NCBI GenBank assembly: GCA_023512835.1
Contig: CM042090.1
Span: forward strand, 17,824,356 to 17,888,355
Direction: 5' to 3'
From: Taxillus chinensis
Taxonomy: Eukaryota > Streptophyta > Magnoliopsida > Santalales > Loranthaceae
DNA: 64,000 nt
Shown in pieces: positions 35,101 to 46,004 of the stretch (the first letter of the stretch is position 1; each line of letters starts with the position of its first letter). The position numbers were made by a program, and so were the translations under genes. The notes under the pieces are model-generated. The model worked only from the letters and a program-made list of their open reading frames with translations, had not been told where the DNA came from and made no database searches.

Positions 35101-38074
35101 AAATTTCAATTGAGCTGTGCAAATACATACCAGTAGAAGAACCACATGATTGCACCATACATTTCCAAGCAGTGTAAGGTAGGGAACCTTCCCGAATCCC
35201 ATCTGGCTTAGAAAGTTGAGCGTAGACTTCAAAAGTTGGAGTAAGCCTGATCTGTTAAAAAGACAAGTGGTACTGACCATATTATTGTGAATAATAATAC
35301 AAAGAGAACTTGCAATTTGTACAATTAGCAGACTTCATACCACCAAAGCAGTTTGATGGGTCACAAATATGACCACACCAAGACTACTGCTTGAAATAAC
35401 ATTGTTTGCCTGAGGGGAAACCATATCCACTGCACGAAATTCGCCAGAAAAAAGTGGTGAAGCTGCCAGTACCATACCAGTTCTTTGTCCATCAACAATA
35501 CACTGTTAGGTTCAACAAATATAACACAGCATTAATTTGGGGAAACAGTTGTACTTGTTATTGAAACATTGATTCATAACAAATCAGAAACAATTGTATG
35601 AATAAATCACTTATTTATAAATCCATAAAATAAAATCCAACCTGAGTCGTAATGGAATACATATTAAGCAAAGGAAGCACAGAGAACGCATGCAGCAGGA
35701 CTAAACCCTTACTATCACCGGTAACAGCTTTGAACTGCCGAGTAACTTGTGAATCTTGCATCAAAAAGAACGTATGCACTACTGGCACTGAATGTTCTCC
35801 AGTGATGACTTTGGCTGCTGCTGTCCTCTGCACATCCCATAGAGTAATATGACCATCACCATATCCAGCTAATAGAAGGTCTCCTTGCTGATTGAAGCAG
35901 ATTGAAGTTACCGAGGTATGGGACCGATCCCCTTGAGGACCAAGTATCAGTATCTGTAATGTACTAACAAGCTTTCAATAGGTAAAATGAAATACCTTTG
36001 AAATGAGCAAAACGTAGCCCATAAAATGACAACCATAAAATACAAATAGATGTGGAGATTACAACAATAAGAAAAAATCAATGCAAAAATAGCGTCCTAA
36101 ATATGACCAGCCAACTCAATGCAAAAAATAAATGTTCACTCAACTCTGCCCCAAGATGGGACATGACACAAATGCAATGAGGAATACATGCAAATTGACA
36201 CAAATAAATAAATTGAAGGTATATATTTGGGATACTTCAATTTCACACATAGAAACCTGAAATTCGCTATGCTAAGCTTCTATTTCTGCTTTAAAAAAAT
36301 AGAATGACACTAGTGTCTATCTTGATTCTCGATGAGAGGAAAAATTACATTTCTTTGGATCAAGAAATTGTTCACACGCCTTGAAATGTACATCTCTTAA
36401 ATTTTAGTGAAATAGACCAACAGAATAAAGAAAAAGAAATTCAAAATTTTATGAAACACTCAACTACAGGAAATCATAATTGAACAAATATATCTATACA
36501 ATAACGACAGCAAAGAATTTCAGAGAGGCAATATAATGATATATAAATCCAACCTTTGCATCCATATTGTCTGCATTATAAGCAGAATATCTACTGGGAG
36601 CAATGATAACAGACCCCTTTGACATCCCCACTGCAATGAAGTTTGCATGCACTGCAACAACTTGTGGAGAGCCATGATCACACCTGAATGCCTGCGATGA
36701 AATTGTTCGAGAGATAGTGTTGTCCCCATCGATATTGAAGTATCCCAACACAGTTGAACCCCTCCTAACACCTTCTAGCCGCATTGGCTGAGCTGCTGCC
36801 CCCTCTTCCCAATGCAAACCAGTAGAGGCTTGTTTCTTCTCGAGTTCTTCAGCGGCCTCGAGTGGCTTCATGGGAGGGCGTGACTTCCTTTCCATCTTTT
36901 TATTATCCACACGCTCAAGTATGTCTTCCATGCGCTCTGTCACTTCACTTCCTGGACTGTCTTCATTTCCTGCAAGACCTGCCTTTCCATCATTAGAATC
37001 CAGTATGACCTTATCCCAATCCCCCTGTTTCGCCATTGCAGAATCCTCCTCCACACGTATGTCCTCTCCAGAGCCATGCAAAGAAGTAGAACCCTGTTTG
37101 GTGTTATCGGCAACTTCTAAAGAAGAGGAGCTGACATCATTCATATTAAAGAGATCCTTCTCCGAACACTGAACAAGTTCGTCGCTAATCACTGAAACTG
37201 CAGAATCCACAGCCTCATTCAAATCTTTTTCTACGTTCATAGACAATCGCTGTTCTAGCACAACGCTTGAATCGAACATTGCTTTATCAGAATCACCAGC
37301 CCTCGATTCACATTCTCCCGCTGCTGCTTGCGTATCTTCGCTGCCGTCATTACCCACTTCTGCCACCCTTCCGACATCGACAGATTGGAGAGACTCCATT
37401 TTCTCATTGTCTTCAGCAACACCATCATTATTTACAGCATTCAAGCCAATGCCACTCGAAGCATCAGCTGAGAGGCCTAACTCAGAGCCGTCTGCACTCG
37501 ACTCCTCGCTGAGCAGAGCCTTTTGCAGATTACTAGAGCCTGCTCTCCTCAGCTTGATGGCGGCCGCGTGAGGAGTCGGAGCCGAGCGCGAAGCAGCCGC
37601 CGCAGCAGCGAGAGCAGCTCCAGGCTTGCTAGAACTCGACCTGACGCTTCCAAACAGCGGCGGGATGGAACTGCCGCCGCCGGAGAACCTCCTTCCAGTG
37701 CCACCGAGGGAAAACGAACCACCGGCCGCCGAAGACTCGCCCCGCCGAGCTCGATTGAGCAGAACGTCGGTCGACCGACGAGCAGAAGAAACATCATCTT
37801 CGGGGGTGGTCTCGCTTTTATCGGAGTATAGGGTTTCGCCGGCTTCGGAATCAGAGACGACGAGCACGGAAACGTCGCCGCCGCGGGAAGGAACCTGTCC
37901 TCGGAGGTGGCTGAGAGCTCCACGGGAAGGGGAGGAGGATGATGAAGAAGAAGAAGAAGAAGAGTCGGAGTCGTCCAGAATGTCGTCGACGGTTCGATGA
38001 GGGACGGAGGAGAGATCTTCGTTGTCGTCGCCGTTGTCGTTGTAACCGAGAATGGAGTCGAGATCGAGAGCCAT
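14139..38074 (-). CDS. VPS8: VPS8, CORVET complex subunit (WD40 + Vps8 + RING; 19 exons)
   Basis: On the minus strand I joined 19 coding exons in frame: 38074-36554, 35953-35642, 35502-35341, 35251-35131, 35065-34908, 30135-29502, 27653-27589, 27509-27408, 27104-26962, 25844-25789, 25177-24543, 24415-24225, 24101-23798, 22153-21866, 21785-21676, 15728-15392, 14982-14578, 14478-14238 and 14164-14139. All have GT-AG borders and the total is about 1936 residues. Residues 1-500 are acidic, Ser-rich and disordered. A WD40-type propeller follows (GYGDGHITLWDVQ). Then come the helical Vps8 core (LLEPYILKDMLGSLPPE, EHGLYGALTYLFNRGL) and a C-terminal RING-type finger near 1746-1793 (CCICSC...CGHTTHLHC...CPVC). 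In yeast and plants VPS8 is the Rab5-effector side of CORVET, tethering endosomes on the route to the vacuole. Length and order match the plant family. The ATG at 38074 begins MALDLDSILGY. No frame break is seen despite several TE-filled introns. Confidence 0.94.
14165..14237 (-). other. VPS8 last intron; alternative C-termini
   Basis: The donor (TTTG|GTGAGC) and acceptor (TTTTTTCAG|GC) are good splice sites. Splicing gives the end SSIFGKEKVPKR. Retention gives SSIFGEL and a TAA at 14227-14229. I prefer the spliced form because both sites are canonical and the intron is of normal small size. Confidence 0.65.
15729..17500 (-). other. VPS8 intron 15, part downstream of the copia insertion
   Basis: Intron 15 is 5.9 kb in total, most of it a copia element. 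This part holds a GT microsatellite near 16467-16484 and an imperfect local duplication: about 16418-16650 resembles 16693-16890, both with CTTTAATATTGCC, a TGTAAGAATGTGT-like string, a GAGA-rich piece and CAGAGATAGAAA. No exon is recognisable. Confidence 0.55.
17501..17687 (+). repeat. 5' LTR of the copia element
   Basis: It begins TGAGAATACT and ends CTTTCA directly before the primer binding site. It matches the 3' LTR imperfectly along its length (CTTTTATTTAT near the start, TTCTTCTTTCTACTA.ACTTTCA at the end), which implies an old insertion. The flanking 5-mers (TATCA left, ATACA right of the 3' LTR) are not identical, so the target-site duplication is decayed or the boundary is off by a few bases. 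Confidence 0.72.
17688..17700 (+). other. Primer binding site of the copia element
   Basis: TGGTATCAAAGCC follows the 5' LTR directly and differs by one base from the usual initiator-tRNA-Met complement TGGTATCAGAGCC used by plant copia elements. Confidence 0.8.
21465..21622 (+). repeat. 3' LTR of the copia element
   Basis: It starts TGAAAACACC after a purine-rich CTTGAGGAAGA and ends CTTTCA. It pairs with the 5' LTR but is shorter, 158 against 187 bases. It ends only about 54 bases from VPS8 exon 15 (21676-21785), so the insertion sits close to that exon's splice donor. Confidence 0.72.
22154..23797 (-). other. VPS8 intron 13
   Basis: This 1.64-kb intron is extremely AT-rich, with repeated AATAATATTAATC-like strings between 22700 and 23560 that suggest decayed internal duplication or MITE sequence. 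Nothing coding is recognisable. Confidence 0.6.
26031..26203 (+). mobile_element. Au-like SINE, copy 1 (VPS8 intron 9)
   Basis: On the plus strand it shows a tRNA-like head (CCTTAGTGTAACAATAGAGTT, then a B-box-like GGTTTGAGTGG). The tail modules follow the plant Au SINE order: CCTTCCCAGACTACACCACTC, GGGAGCTTCATAAACTAGG, then TTTACCCTTTAA. The match to Au is from memory of its consensus and is clearly diverged. It lies antisense to VPS8. Confidence 0.7.
26204..26382 (+). mobile_element. Au-like SINE, copy 2, 5'-truncated
   Basis: Directly after copy 1 a second unit starts inside the tRNA-related part (GGGTTCAAGTCACAGACAG, CCTCTT). It repeats the tail modules (ATGTCAATATTGGCCTG, GCTTCCAGAACCTACTACTTGC, AGGAACTTCATGCATCAG, TATTACCCTTTTTTT). 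It has the same orientation as copy 1. The head-to-tail pair suggests insertion of one SINE at the A/T-rich tail of the other, or a tandem event. Confidence 0.65.
28091..28380. mobile_element. MITE-like element in VPS8 intron 6
   Basis: The left end AGGGCTCTGTTTGTTTT and the right end GAAACAAATGGAGCCTC are inverted repeats with a few mismatches. The subterminal sequence is AT-rich and also partly complementary (AAAATGAGTTCT against AGAACTTATCCATG). The GGGCTCTGTTTGTTTT type of end is common among hAT-like plant MITEs. No target-site duplication could be read. Confidence 0.6.
28672..28906. mobile_element. Second MITE-like element in VPS8 intron 6
   Basis: The left end TGAGGCTTCATTTGGATGGG pairs imperfectly with the reverse complement of the right end (GGAGCTTTCGGTGTGGGGTA), followed on both sides by TTTTC and CACTTG/CAAGTG blocks. 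The core is AT-rich. The inverted repeat is diverged, so the call is moderate. Confidence 0.45.
30600..32110 (-). mobile_element. L1-type LINE remnant in VPS8 intron 5
   Basis: Read on the minus strand, in the same sense as VPS8, the pieces are in L1 reverse-transcriptase order. First comes LEKAYDKV...YNIIKDMYKEVVTNVRT...FPITIGMH (32077-31895). Next comes a DDIVLIKETK..VN.KL.L..QALKAQKFRLS region (about 31830-31500, present twice). Last is the post-RT tail IRNKDIHSIVGVTLIEDKM..WFEYLGHR (31015-30791). A stretch resembling the usual LINE 3' end (TAGTCGATCCCATTTTATTGAG) lies near 30680. It is full of stops and missing its 5' part. Confidence 0.8.
31538..31832 (-). repeat. Tandem duplication inside the LINE reverse transcriptase
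   Basis: Two copies of about 147 bases lie head to tail (about 31538-31684 and 31685-31832). They share CTTAATCTAAATT..CGAGCTTTCAGAG, TTAATCAAAA.AATATCATCAACG and CATCAA.GAACAACATACA. The duplicated piece covers the catalytic DDIV-like motif of the RT, so the copy could not have been functional after the event. Confidence 0.8.
32640..33560 (+). mobile_element. Internally deleted Ty1/copia remnant in VPS8 intron 5
   Basis: On the plus strand, pieces of copia pol are compressed into under 1 kb. WWLAMQEKMDALHQNGT is the RT start, near 32930. KAHLVAR and VDYTYTFLLVAKI are further RT, near 33045-33120. YSDSDW then CGYCVFLGGNRISWKSKKQSVV is RNase H, near 33175-33285. DSKSGINIATDPAFHNNT lies near 33355-33410. 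The spacing shows large deletions between RT and RNase H. It is antisense to VPS8. A further PBS-like string (GCTATCAGAGCC) near 33843 may belong to another fragment. Confidence 0.75.
33561..34907 (-). other. Remainder of VPS8 intron 5
   Basis: Intron 5 spans 30136-34907 (4.8 kb). This part, bordering exon 5, is AT-rich and has no coding similarity I recognise beyond the PBS-like string near 33843. The intron still ends in good splice signals on both sides. Confidence 0.55.
35954..36553 (-). other. VPS8 intron 1
   Basis: This 600-base intron with GT-AG borders separates the disordered N-terminal exon from the first WD40 exon (ILILGPQGDRSHTSVTSICF). Nothing else is seen in it. Confidence 0.8.
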
Positions 38075-41000
38075 GGGAGATCTGTTATTATTATTATTAT
38101 TTTAATCGAGTTTGAGGGATCGGGACGGGAATGAAATTGAGGTGGTTCGATCGAATAGTCTGACAACAATCAGAGACCAAACTGGTAGTGATCCAATATG
38201 CTACGGGTCCGGTGAGAAGAAAGTAGAACCTTTGCTTGGATAGGGTCAGGGTCAGGTTTCTAATTTCATTTTTTTTCCTCCGTACTTTGCTCCCAAGTCC
38301 AACATAAATTCTTATGCCATCTTCAACGGTATTCCTTCTTTTTCTAAGAGCAAAACTTAGCTATAATTTAGCTACAAATATTATTATTATAAAATTTAAC
38401 TAGTTTTTTTTATAATTTTAAATAATAAATTCAATAATTTTTTAGTTATTTTAATAAAATATTAAATTTATTTTACATCTTAGAATCACATGAAAGCTCA
38501 CGATAAAAATAAAATCTCCTACAGTTACTTTTGCGTCCATCGTGTGAAACGGCCCACACAAACGGCCACCCACAACACTCTATAGTAGTGATCTTCCTCA
38601 CTTGGCCCTCATGCTCCTCATGCTCACAAAGCAAAGGAACAACACTGACAAATCTGATTGCCCGTCCAGCCACTTCGCAATCTTGGCATTATGACCTCCG
38701 CTGTCCCTGTCTCCGCCGTCACTTATTATGGGTCCCAGTAGATAAATCAAAGGGATTAGGGCTAATGATGTGGTTAAATATTGGAAGGCACAGGATTCCA
38801 ACACTGGGCGAGCTTGTGGAGGTGCATGGCATAAGTAGAGATGAACCCCTGCTTGGTCAGTGGAGGAAGGGACGACAGTTCCAACACAAGGTGGATCAGT
38901 GGAGGCGGGTTCAAGGGAGTCCATGGGAGTGGCGAAGGATCTTGGGACGATCTCGGCAGATCTCAAAGACAAGGTAGGATGGGTGGTGCTAGTGCGGAGG
39001 ATATTGGCGCTGCATAATCAGAGAGTGACGATGCGATATGACACAGATAAACTATTATTTTAATCATAAATGATATTTAATGAGTACAACCTAGCTGGCT
39101 AGATTCAGCGAGGCATTTATCAAAACGTTAAAATGACTATAGCACTAAAGAGTTTATTTTAGGGTGTGTTTTTTTTTTCACGTTAGCTATTATTTAGCCT
39201 TTGCTAAGTAAAGCGACTGCTCTAATGATTACGAAACAATGAGAGACATCATTTGTAAGTGTAAATACATATAAGTAATTTAAGTTAACTATCATGTTAA
39301 TTAAAGTTATCTTAGAGCACGTACATGAGTCATCCAATAAGTTTTTATAAATTTATATTTTTATATTACTTTTCTGTTTCATTGTATAAATATATATATC
39401 ATAATAGATTTCTTAAATCATCATTTACATCATTTAAATAATATTTTATAGTATTTCCCAATACATCAGGAAATACTATATAATCCTCATAAAAAATGTT
39501 AAATATATAACATATGATATGATAATGATTTTATGACTTTTTAATTTTTCCCTTAAATATATGAAAATGTACTTCCATATGGAATCTGGTTGACTACTAT
39601 GAAGAGGGCATCCTTGATGATATTTTTCATGTGAAAAACAATTTACATGTATATAATTATTTTATAACTTTAATCTTAATGTTTAAAAAAAAATCAGCAC
39701 TCATAACTTATTTAAATAATAGAATATTAATTAAAAAATAAATATTAACTATTTGAAAATATAAAATCACTCTAATATTTTTCAGAAATAAATACAAAAA
39801 TAAAATATATAAAGTTGTTTTGAGATTTGGCAATCTATTTGTGAAAAATATAGACACTATAATTTTGCCTTTGTAATGTTTTGTTTTTTTTACCAATTAC
39901 ACTCTTATACTTTATTCTTAGGACCATTTTTTCATCCTAAAATCATCTAAGGCTTAATTCATCGTTAGTTGTCAAACTCATGTGACATATGTTTAATTAG
40001 TTTAAATGTGCAATATGTGAATCAACACTTTCCTTATCCTTGTATTAGTATGAAAAAAAAGTTAATAGAAAATTATTATTATTACAATATTAAACATGTC
40101 TATGTACAGATTACTTTCACAACCGGCCTACATGTTATATGTTCCTTAACTAATTAATTAATCAAACTAAAAAGTAAACGTAATATCACTCGCTATAAGA
40201 GATAAATGATTGTAATGCTTAATAAATGAGTCATTGCATGTTTATTTTTTAGTTAATTAATTTAATATTAAAATACATGACAAATCATGTATGGATTAAG
40301 AGTTTAAATTTTATAAATTAATTGCTCGATAAGCAAGGTACCTGTTATGTTAAATGCTCGGATATATTGCATATCAAGCAACAATAATAATATATTAAAT
40401 AAGAGTTTAAATATTACAAATTAGTTAGGTTAAGATGATAAGTACTTTATATATTACACCTCAACCAATATAAGGAATGTTAAGTCCTCAATATCTTATA
40501 GAATTTTTGGCACTAGTCTCCATTTGTAAGTGTTTTCCATTTAATGAAATTAATGTTTTTTTGGTAGATAGGATTTATTTGAGTGTGCCGTGAAGAAAGA
40601 CAATGATTTGGGGGAATATTGATGGTGACCGATTAAGCGATATTTGACCAATAGGGAGCTCCTTAAGGATCGATAGATATGTAATTTTGTGATTATGATT
40701 AATTTGTAAATATTGAAGACACTCCTTCCATTATGTCTCCCTTTGTTATAGCGGGTGGAGGGATGAATAGCTATTATTGTAGACTGGAAGGGCATATGTT
40801 GTGATAAATGATCCAACAAAAGACCCAGCATTAAGATTTCCTCAATGATTTCATGGGATAGGGTGATTTTGTTTCATGATATTTCAGAATAGGACTTGAT
40901 TTGGGTGTGGTTTTTTGTTCGACGAAGCAAAGAAGAGATGGATGTAGGTGATACGATGGTGACTTTGACTGGAATTTGTCAAGCAGAGAAGGAAGAAGGA

Positions 41001-44000
41001 AAGAAACGAGGAAAAGTTGCTTATACTTGTAAATTATAAAATTTTAATAAATGTTTTTAAAAAATTATTTATAAATTGAGTATAGCTGCAAATGATTAGA
41101 GTGACAATAATAATGCGTATCATTAATTATTCAATTTGAATCATCCGGAATGTCCAAGTCCAACGCAGTAGTCCACCGAACAATGCGATGCGGCTACTGT
41201 ACAAGGTTCGAGTATTGGACATCGGTGGAAAGTGGAGACACGAGATTCAAAATGCCCAAGTCTGTAATAAAAGCCCATCACATGAATAATGAGCCCATAA
41301 TAATTAAATCATTTTTTTAAAGTCAATGAACGGCCCGAACCCCCACATTCATCCCCCATGGCCGCCGCGAATTAAAAAAACTTAAGTTGCACGATGTAAA
41401 ATTAAAAAAATTAGGCGGCGTGCTTGTTTTTTAAAATAGTGTTTGTTTTTAAAATAAAATTTAAATTATGATTTTAATACACTAAGTATTTTTTAAAATA
41501 TATTTTCTATTATTTTTAATTTTTAAATTTAAATTAGTTTTTTTTTTTACGCTTTACAATACTTTCTTGCCTAGGTCGCCCTATTTTATTTTAATTTTTA
41601 AATTTTCTGAATTTAATTTTAAAATGTATTCTATCTCCTAATTTATTTTAAAAGAACTTAAAATTAAATTTCAACAAAGAATTACGAAATCGAAGACAAA
41701 AACAATAATATCTATTTTATAGTTTCTCTTACGGACATAACACCGTTTTGAAAGTTGATTTTTTTTTCCCCATGTCATATGTAGTAATGTAGGACATATT
41801 AGGGGGGATTAACATTTTTTCCACACCCAATTAGAATAAAGGAGATGAATATCGTATATAAAACGACACTGAATTGAGCGGACTAGCGGAGTGAGCAATA
41901 GGCCTTTTTAAACTTTTAATTGAAGTCATTAAAATCCAACCGCAGACACAAATTGAATGAATAAATGTGTACCTATCAAAATAAAATTTTCAAAATAACA
42001 TTATATATGTGTTGTTAAAATTGGTGATGACGGCAGTCTGACACGGCAATGGGAGGATTGCATATTCACTTCCTCAAATACTCAAATTAATAATTATGTA
42101 TTCCCTTTTATCAAATTTAAATATTTACGCATTCAATTTCATAATTTGCCGAACACATTTAAAATAATAATAATTACACTTTAATCGCATTTTACTTATT
42201 CAAATTAATATTTATGCATTTACTTCCATAAATAAATGTCACCAACAGTTCTACCATCACAAACTAAACTATTTTAGGGCACACCATGCGTCTACACCCC
42301 CATTTTAAAACACAACCTATTTGTCACAATTATTTTAATGTTCGTTCATGGAGGAACCATTGGAAAACAGTGACTTTATTAAACATGAATTCCATGAGGT
42401 CACGTTTAAAAGGAGTCTACACTCCCGTGTCTACTGAATCTCTGGTTACTGTTCTAGCGAGTCAGAATCGTTAATTTTTATAAAATTTTAATTAGAAAAA
42501 ATAAGAAAATAAATAAATAAAATTGTAATATATTGAAATTCATATCTGTTTCTAATTAAATTTATGTAAAACTTAACAATTAAATTACTATAAAATTTTA
42601 CTAACATAATACGTATTACGTGAATATTAAATATAATGATCAAATTTTAAAACAAATATCAACATAATCTAAAATAAGTCAGATTACCATGGTGGTGAGC
42701 TGGCATTGATTACAAGCGAATTCAAACTAATTTTTACTACTACCATTGGATTTTAAAAAATTAAAAGGAGAATATTATATACAATCACATTTGCACAAGT
42801 CTATCCCTTACATCTAACATCTTATCATTTTATTGATCATATGATTTGGTCAAACATCACTCATTGTTTGATCAAACCAATAAGGTACTACTACTACCAA
42901 AAAAAAAAAACAATAAAGTACTACAACATTATGTGTATAGGAGAGATGTGAGTAAATGAGATTTGTACGTAATATTGCTCAAAAAGGAAAAAGGAAATAA
43001 AAGTAAGTTTCCCTTATTTATATACTATCTTTATCTCCTCATATTATAATATGCCCGTAAGAAGTTTTAATCATTTTTGATATAATTAAGTTTTAAATAC
43101 TATGTTTTAGCATCTATGTCAGTCTTTCTCTACAATTTAATAATTTTTTTACATATTTGTAAAAAAATACAGGTTCTATAAAGATTTATTATTTATTCAC
43201 CAAAAACTTTCTTATAGTTTTTAATATATATTTTTATACCTGTTATTTTTTTAATTGATTGTAATAAATAAAAATATATATAAAAATATTATTCAAAAGA
43301 ATAGAAAAAAAGCTAAGAATAAAATAAATTTTTTTAAGAAAATAAATTTTAAAAATAATATACTGTTCATCTAAAAATAAGAATGGAGAAAAGACATGGA
43401 TTTATCCCATGTTCGTATGACATGGCGTAAATGCTCTTTATCCCATATTCGTATGACATGGATTTAGCTTGGAAATCGTAGTTCAAACGGTAGGATGTAA
43501 AAAAAGAAGGCTTTTTTTTTTTTTCCTAAAATCGTGTGGAGAAAAGACCCTAACATAATGAACAAGTCCCCACATGTTGAACTCCGTAATAATAATAAAA
43601 CCCTACCCCTATCAGTATCAGCCAAAATCCTATATTTCCTTCATGGTATTTATACAGGAACAGGAAATATGGGTGGGTAGACCAGCTGGTAGTGTCTAGC
43701 AAGCAATTAACATCGACCCAACCCTTTCCACACTTCTCCATACAGTATACATGCATATAATGCGCCTATACACGATATATATCTAGCACAATATTCTTCT
43801 TCTTTCTCAAGGTTTTACTACAATGCTAAATTAATGTAGACGCTGCCGCTGCTACACATTGAGTGGCCTGCGAACAACGGAAGCTCGGGTCACTCAACTT
43901 CCTATTCCATCATATTCAGGCGACATGCCATGATGCTATACACGAGAAAACACTTTCTAGCAAATATGCAATTATAATGACTACCCAGAGCTCATCTGAT

Positions 44001-44495
44001 CACAACCATCAGTCACAATAATTACAATTATCACGAACAAGCTTCAAGTGTGTGTGGGGGTTAAAAAAGAAATAAGAAGCCATCATTAACTGATGCCCTT
44101 TTCTTTTAAACAAGTTCACTTGGAACGGGCCGCCGGCAACTATTGTTGTACATTGCTCATGATTTGCATCTAAAAATTGCTATATGATTGATTACGGTAT
44201 TACACCCATAACCAATTCCTAAAAACAAAATATCAAACAATTTTAACATCAAATCGCATCCAACCACATCATCGCAGACCCCCTTTAGGCCTTGACACTA
44301 AAGCGACAGAAATATCAAATTATCAAATTCCAAAACGAAACATGCGAATCATGCCATCTCTTCCTCCTTATCTGCAATTTCGACCTCAAATCTCCATCAA
44401 TGGCAACACACCCATGCCAGCAGCAGCACTCCTTTCTTTCTTGTTTTTATTGGTCACTTCGTTGTTTCATCTGGATGACCCACAATTTGGCAGTC
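38075..44495. other. Intergenic region between VPS8 and the kinase gene
   Basis: The first 150 bases contain the VPS8 5' leader, with a TTA/ATT trinucleotide run at 38084-38103. A GC-richer block at about 38530-39010 has open frames on both strands but no family I recognise. Further on there is AT-rich DNA, a short duplicated motif (TTTATCCCAT.TTCGTATGACATGG at about 43401 and 43437), a MITE-like element at 42768-42980, and the probable 3' UTR of the kinase near 44000-44495. Confidence 0.5.
42768..42980. mobile_element. MITE-like element with terminal inverted repeats
   Basis: The left end GAGAATATTATATACAATC is matched by the reverse complement of the right end, GAGCAATATTACGTACAAATC. The centre holds a second hairpin: TGGTCAAACA and TGTTTGATCA flank TCACTCAT. 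Related GAGTAATATTAC ends occur near 4804. No clear target-site duplication. Confidence 0.55.
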
Positions 44496-46004
44496 TCAAC
44501 TCCCACCCTCCTCCCCGGAAGGAGATGCCTTCCCTAGCAGCCGAACCGCTACCTCTTCGGCTTCCTCTCCGTTGCAATGCATGGCCCGCGACACACCGGC
44601 CGACCGCGATTTCGTTAAAGCCATTGTTGTCATTTTCACGGCCAGGCTTGGCCTCCTCTTCACTAGCATCTCAATCCTATCGCTGCCACACCCAACCGAC
44701 CTCGAACGAACGACGCGGTCGATCTTCGTCGCCGGCAGCGACTCCCCCTCGTGCCCCTGCTCCGGTATTGGAACATCGGACACTTTACTGTTTGATCTGC
44801 ATCCGAGCATCACATTCATCGAGGAGGCCTTACCCGGCTCATCTTCACAGGCATTGTTCCACGCGGTCGTTGCCACGGCCGCCGCCGCCGAGGAAGTAGT
44901 AGTGGAATCACCCGCGCACCCCAGGCGCCGCTTCAGGTTGCTCCAACCCTGCGCTCGCAGTCGCATCCTCCTCTTCACAACCTTGAGGCACTCCACCACC
45001 TCACCCATGGACGGCCGCTTCTCCGCGGTGGACCTGACGCAGCGAGCGCAGAGGACGGCGAGGGGGCGGAGGATCTGCGCCGCGTCCGCCGGGTGGCCGA
45101 TGCGGGGGTCGCAGATCGCGGCGAAATCGGCGCGGCGGATGAGCGGCACGGCCCAGTCCACGACCGACGGGGGACTGAAATTGAGGTCGATGGCTCGCCG
45201 GCCGCTGAGGATCTCCAGCAGCAAGATCCCGAAGCTGAATACGTCGCTCTTGGAGGTGAGATCCCCCGGCGCAAGATAGGCGGGGTCGAGGTAGCCTAAC
45301 GTCCCAGCCGGAGGGGTGCACTTCACCCGAACGTCCTCCACGTGTCCCCTCAGCGCCAGCCCGAAGTCGCCGAGCCTCGCGTTCCAGTGGGCGTCGAGAA
45401 GGACGTTGGAGGACTTGATGTCCCGGTGGATCACCGGGGGGTTGGCGGAGTGGAGCGAGTCCACGGCCTTGGCGACCTGAAGAGCGAGTTTGACCCGTCG
45501 GGTTAGACCCGGAGGGTTGGGGCTGGAGTGGATCAAATCGTAGAGTGACCCGTTGGGCATGAGCTCCACCACGATCCACTTGGTCTTCTTCTTCGGGTCG
45601 GCACTGAAGCCCAGCAGATTCACCAGCCTAGGGCTCCGGACGCAAGAAAGGGTGTCGATCTCGTTATCCGCCGGATTGTTGACGCCGGAGCGGCGGCGGC
45701 GGTTCGTGTCGGAGGTGGAGGTGGTCTTCTTGACGGCGGCGATGAGGTTGCCGCCGTCGAGGACGGCTCGGTAGACGCTGCCGTGACTGCCCTTGCCGAG
45801 GAAGGAATCGGCGGAGAAACCGTTGGTGGCGGATTCGAGGTCGGCGCAGGTGAACTCTCTGATCTGGGGACGCTTGGTCGAATTGGGTGGTCTGCTATTG
45901 TTCTTGTCCTCCTCCTTCTTCTTCTTCTTCTTCTTGTGATCCCAATTGTAGGGATCGGCGCAGATAGCGACCGCGGACTCGGCATTGCAGGAGAGATAGC
46001 CCAT
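44496..46004 (-). CDS. Serine/threonine protein kinase, receptor-like cytoplasmic type
   Basis: This intronless frame of 502 codons plus TGA starts MGYLSCNAESAVAIC. Its N-terminus is close to that of Arabidopsis At1g28390-type kinases, as far as I recall. There is no signal peptide or transmembrane helix from this start, so a cytoplasmic kinase is expected. Seen in the kinase domain (about 65-350): glycine loop GKGSHGSVY (70-78), catalytic Lys in AAVKK (about 92), HRDIKSSN (193-200, an RD kinase), DFGLAL (213-218), and SDVFSFGILLLEILSG. A Lys run (24-30) precedes the domain. The C-terminal 120 residues carry a Ser/Ala-rich stretch and RSRS-type basic motifs. Coding GC is far above the flanks. 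The frame is open upstream of this ATG to about 46124 but without another ATG. Substrates are unknown. Confidence 0.92.
   Translation of the reverse strand: MGYLSCNAESAVAICADPYNWDHKKKKKKKEEDKNNSRPPNSTKRPQIREFTCADLESATNGFSADSFLGKGSHGSVYRAVLDGGNLIAAVKKTTSTSDTNRRRRSGVNNPADNEIDTLSCVRSPRLVNLLGFSADPKKKTKWIVVELMPNGSLYDLIHSSPNPPGLTRRVKLALQVAKAVDSLHSANPPVIHRDIKSSNVLLDAHWNARLGDFGLALRGHVEDVRVKCTPPAGTLGYLDPAYLAPGDLTSKSDVFSFGILLLEILSGRRAIDLNFSPPSVVDWAVPLIRRADFAAICDPRIGHPADAAQILRPLAVLCARCVRSTAEKRPSMGEVVECLKVVKRRMRLRAQGWSNLKRRLGCAGDSTTTSSAAAAVATTAWNNACEDEPGKASSMNVMLGCRSNSKVSDVPIPEQGHEGESLPATKIDRVVRSRSVGCGSDRIEMLVKRRPSLAVKMTTMALTKSRSAGVSRAMHCNGEEAEEVAVRLLGKASPSGEEGGS

Noticed and set aside
37549..38169. 206-codon minus-strand frame over VPS8 exon 1
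   Set aside because: Shadow of the VPS8 first exon in another frame; the VPS8 frame continues into WD40 exons and this one does not.
38531..38977. Open frames on both strands of a GC-richer block upstream of VPS8
   Set aside because: No family recognised in either frame; kept only as an unclassified block.
44572..45279. 235-codon plus-strand frame opposite the kinase
   Set aside because: Antisense shadow of a GC-rich kinase gene; no recognisable domain.
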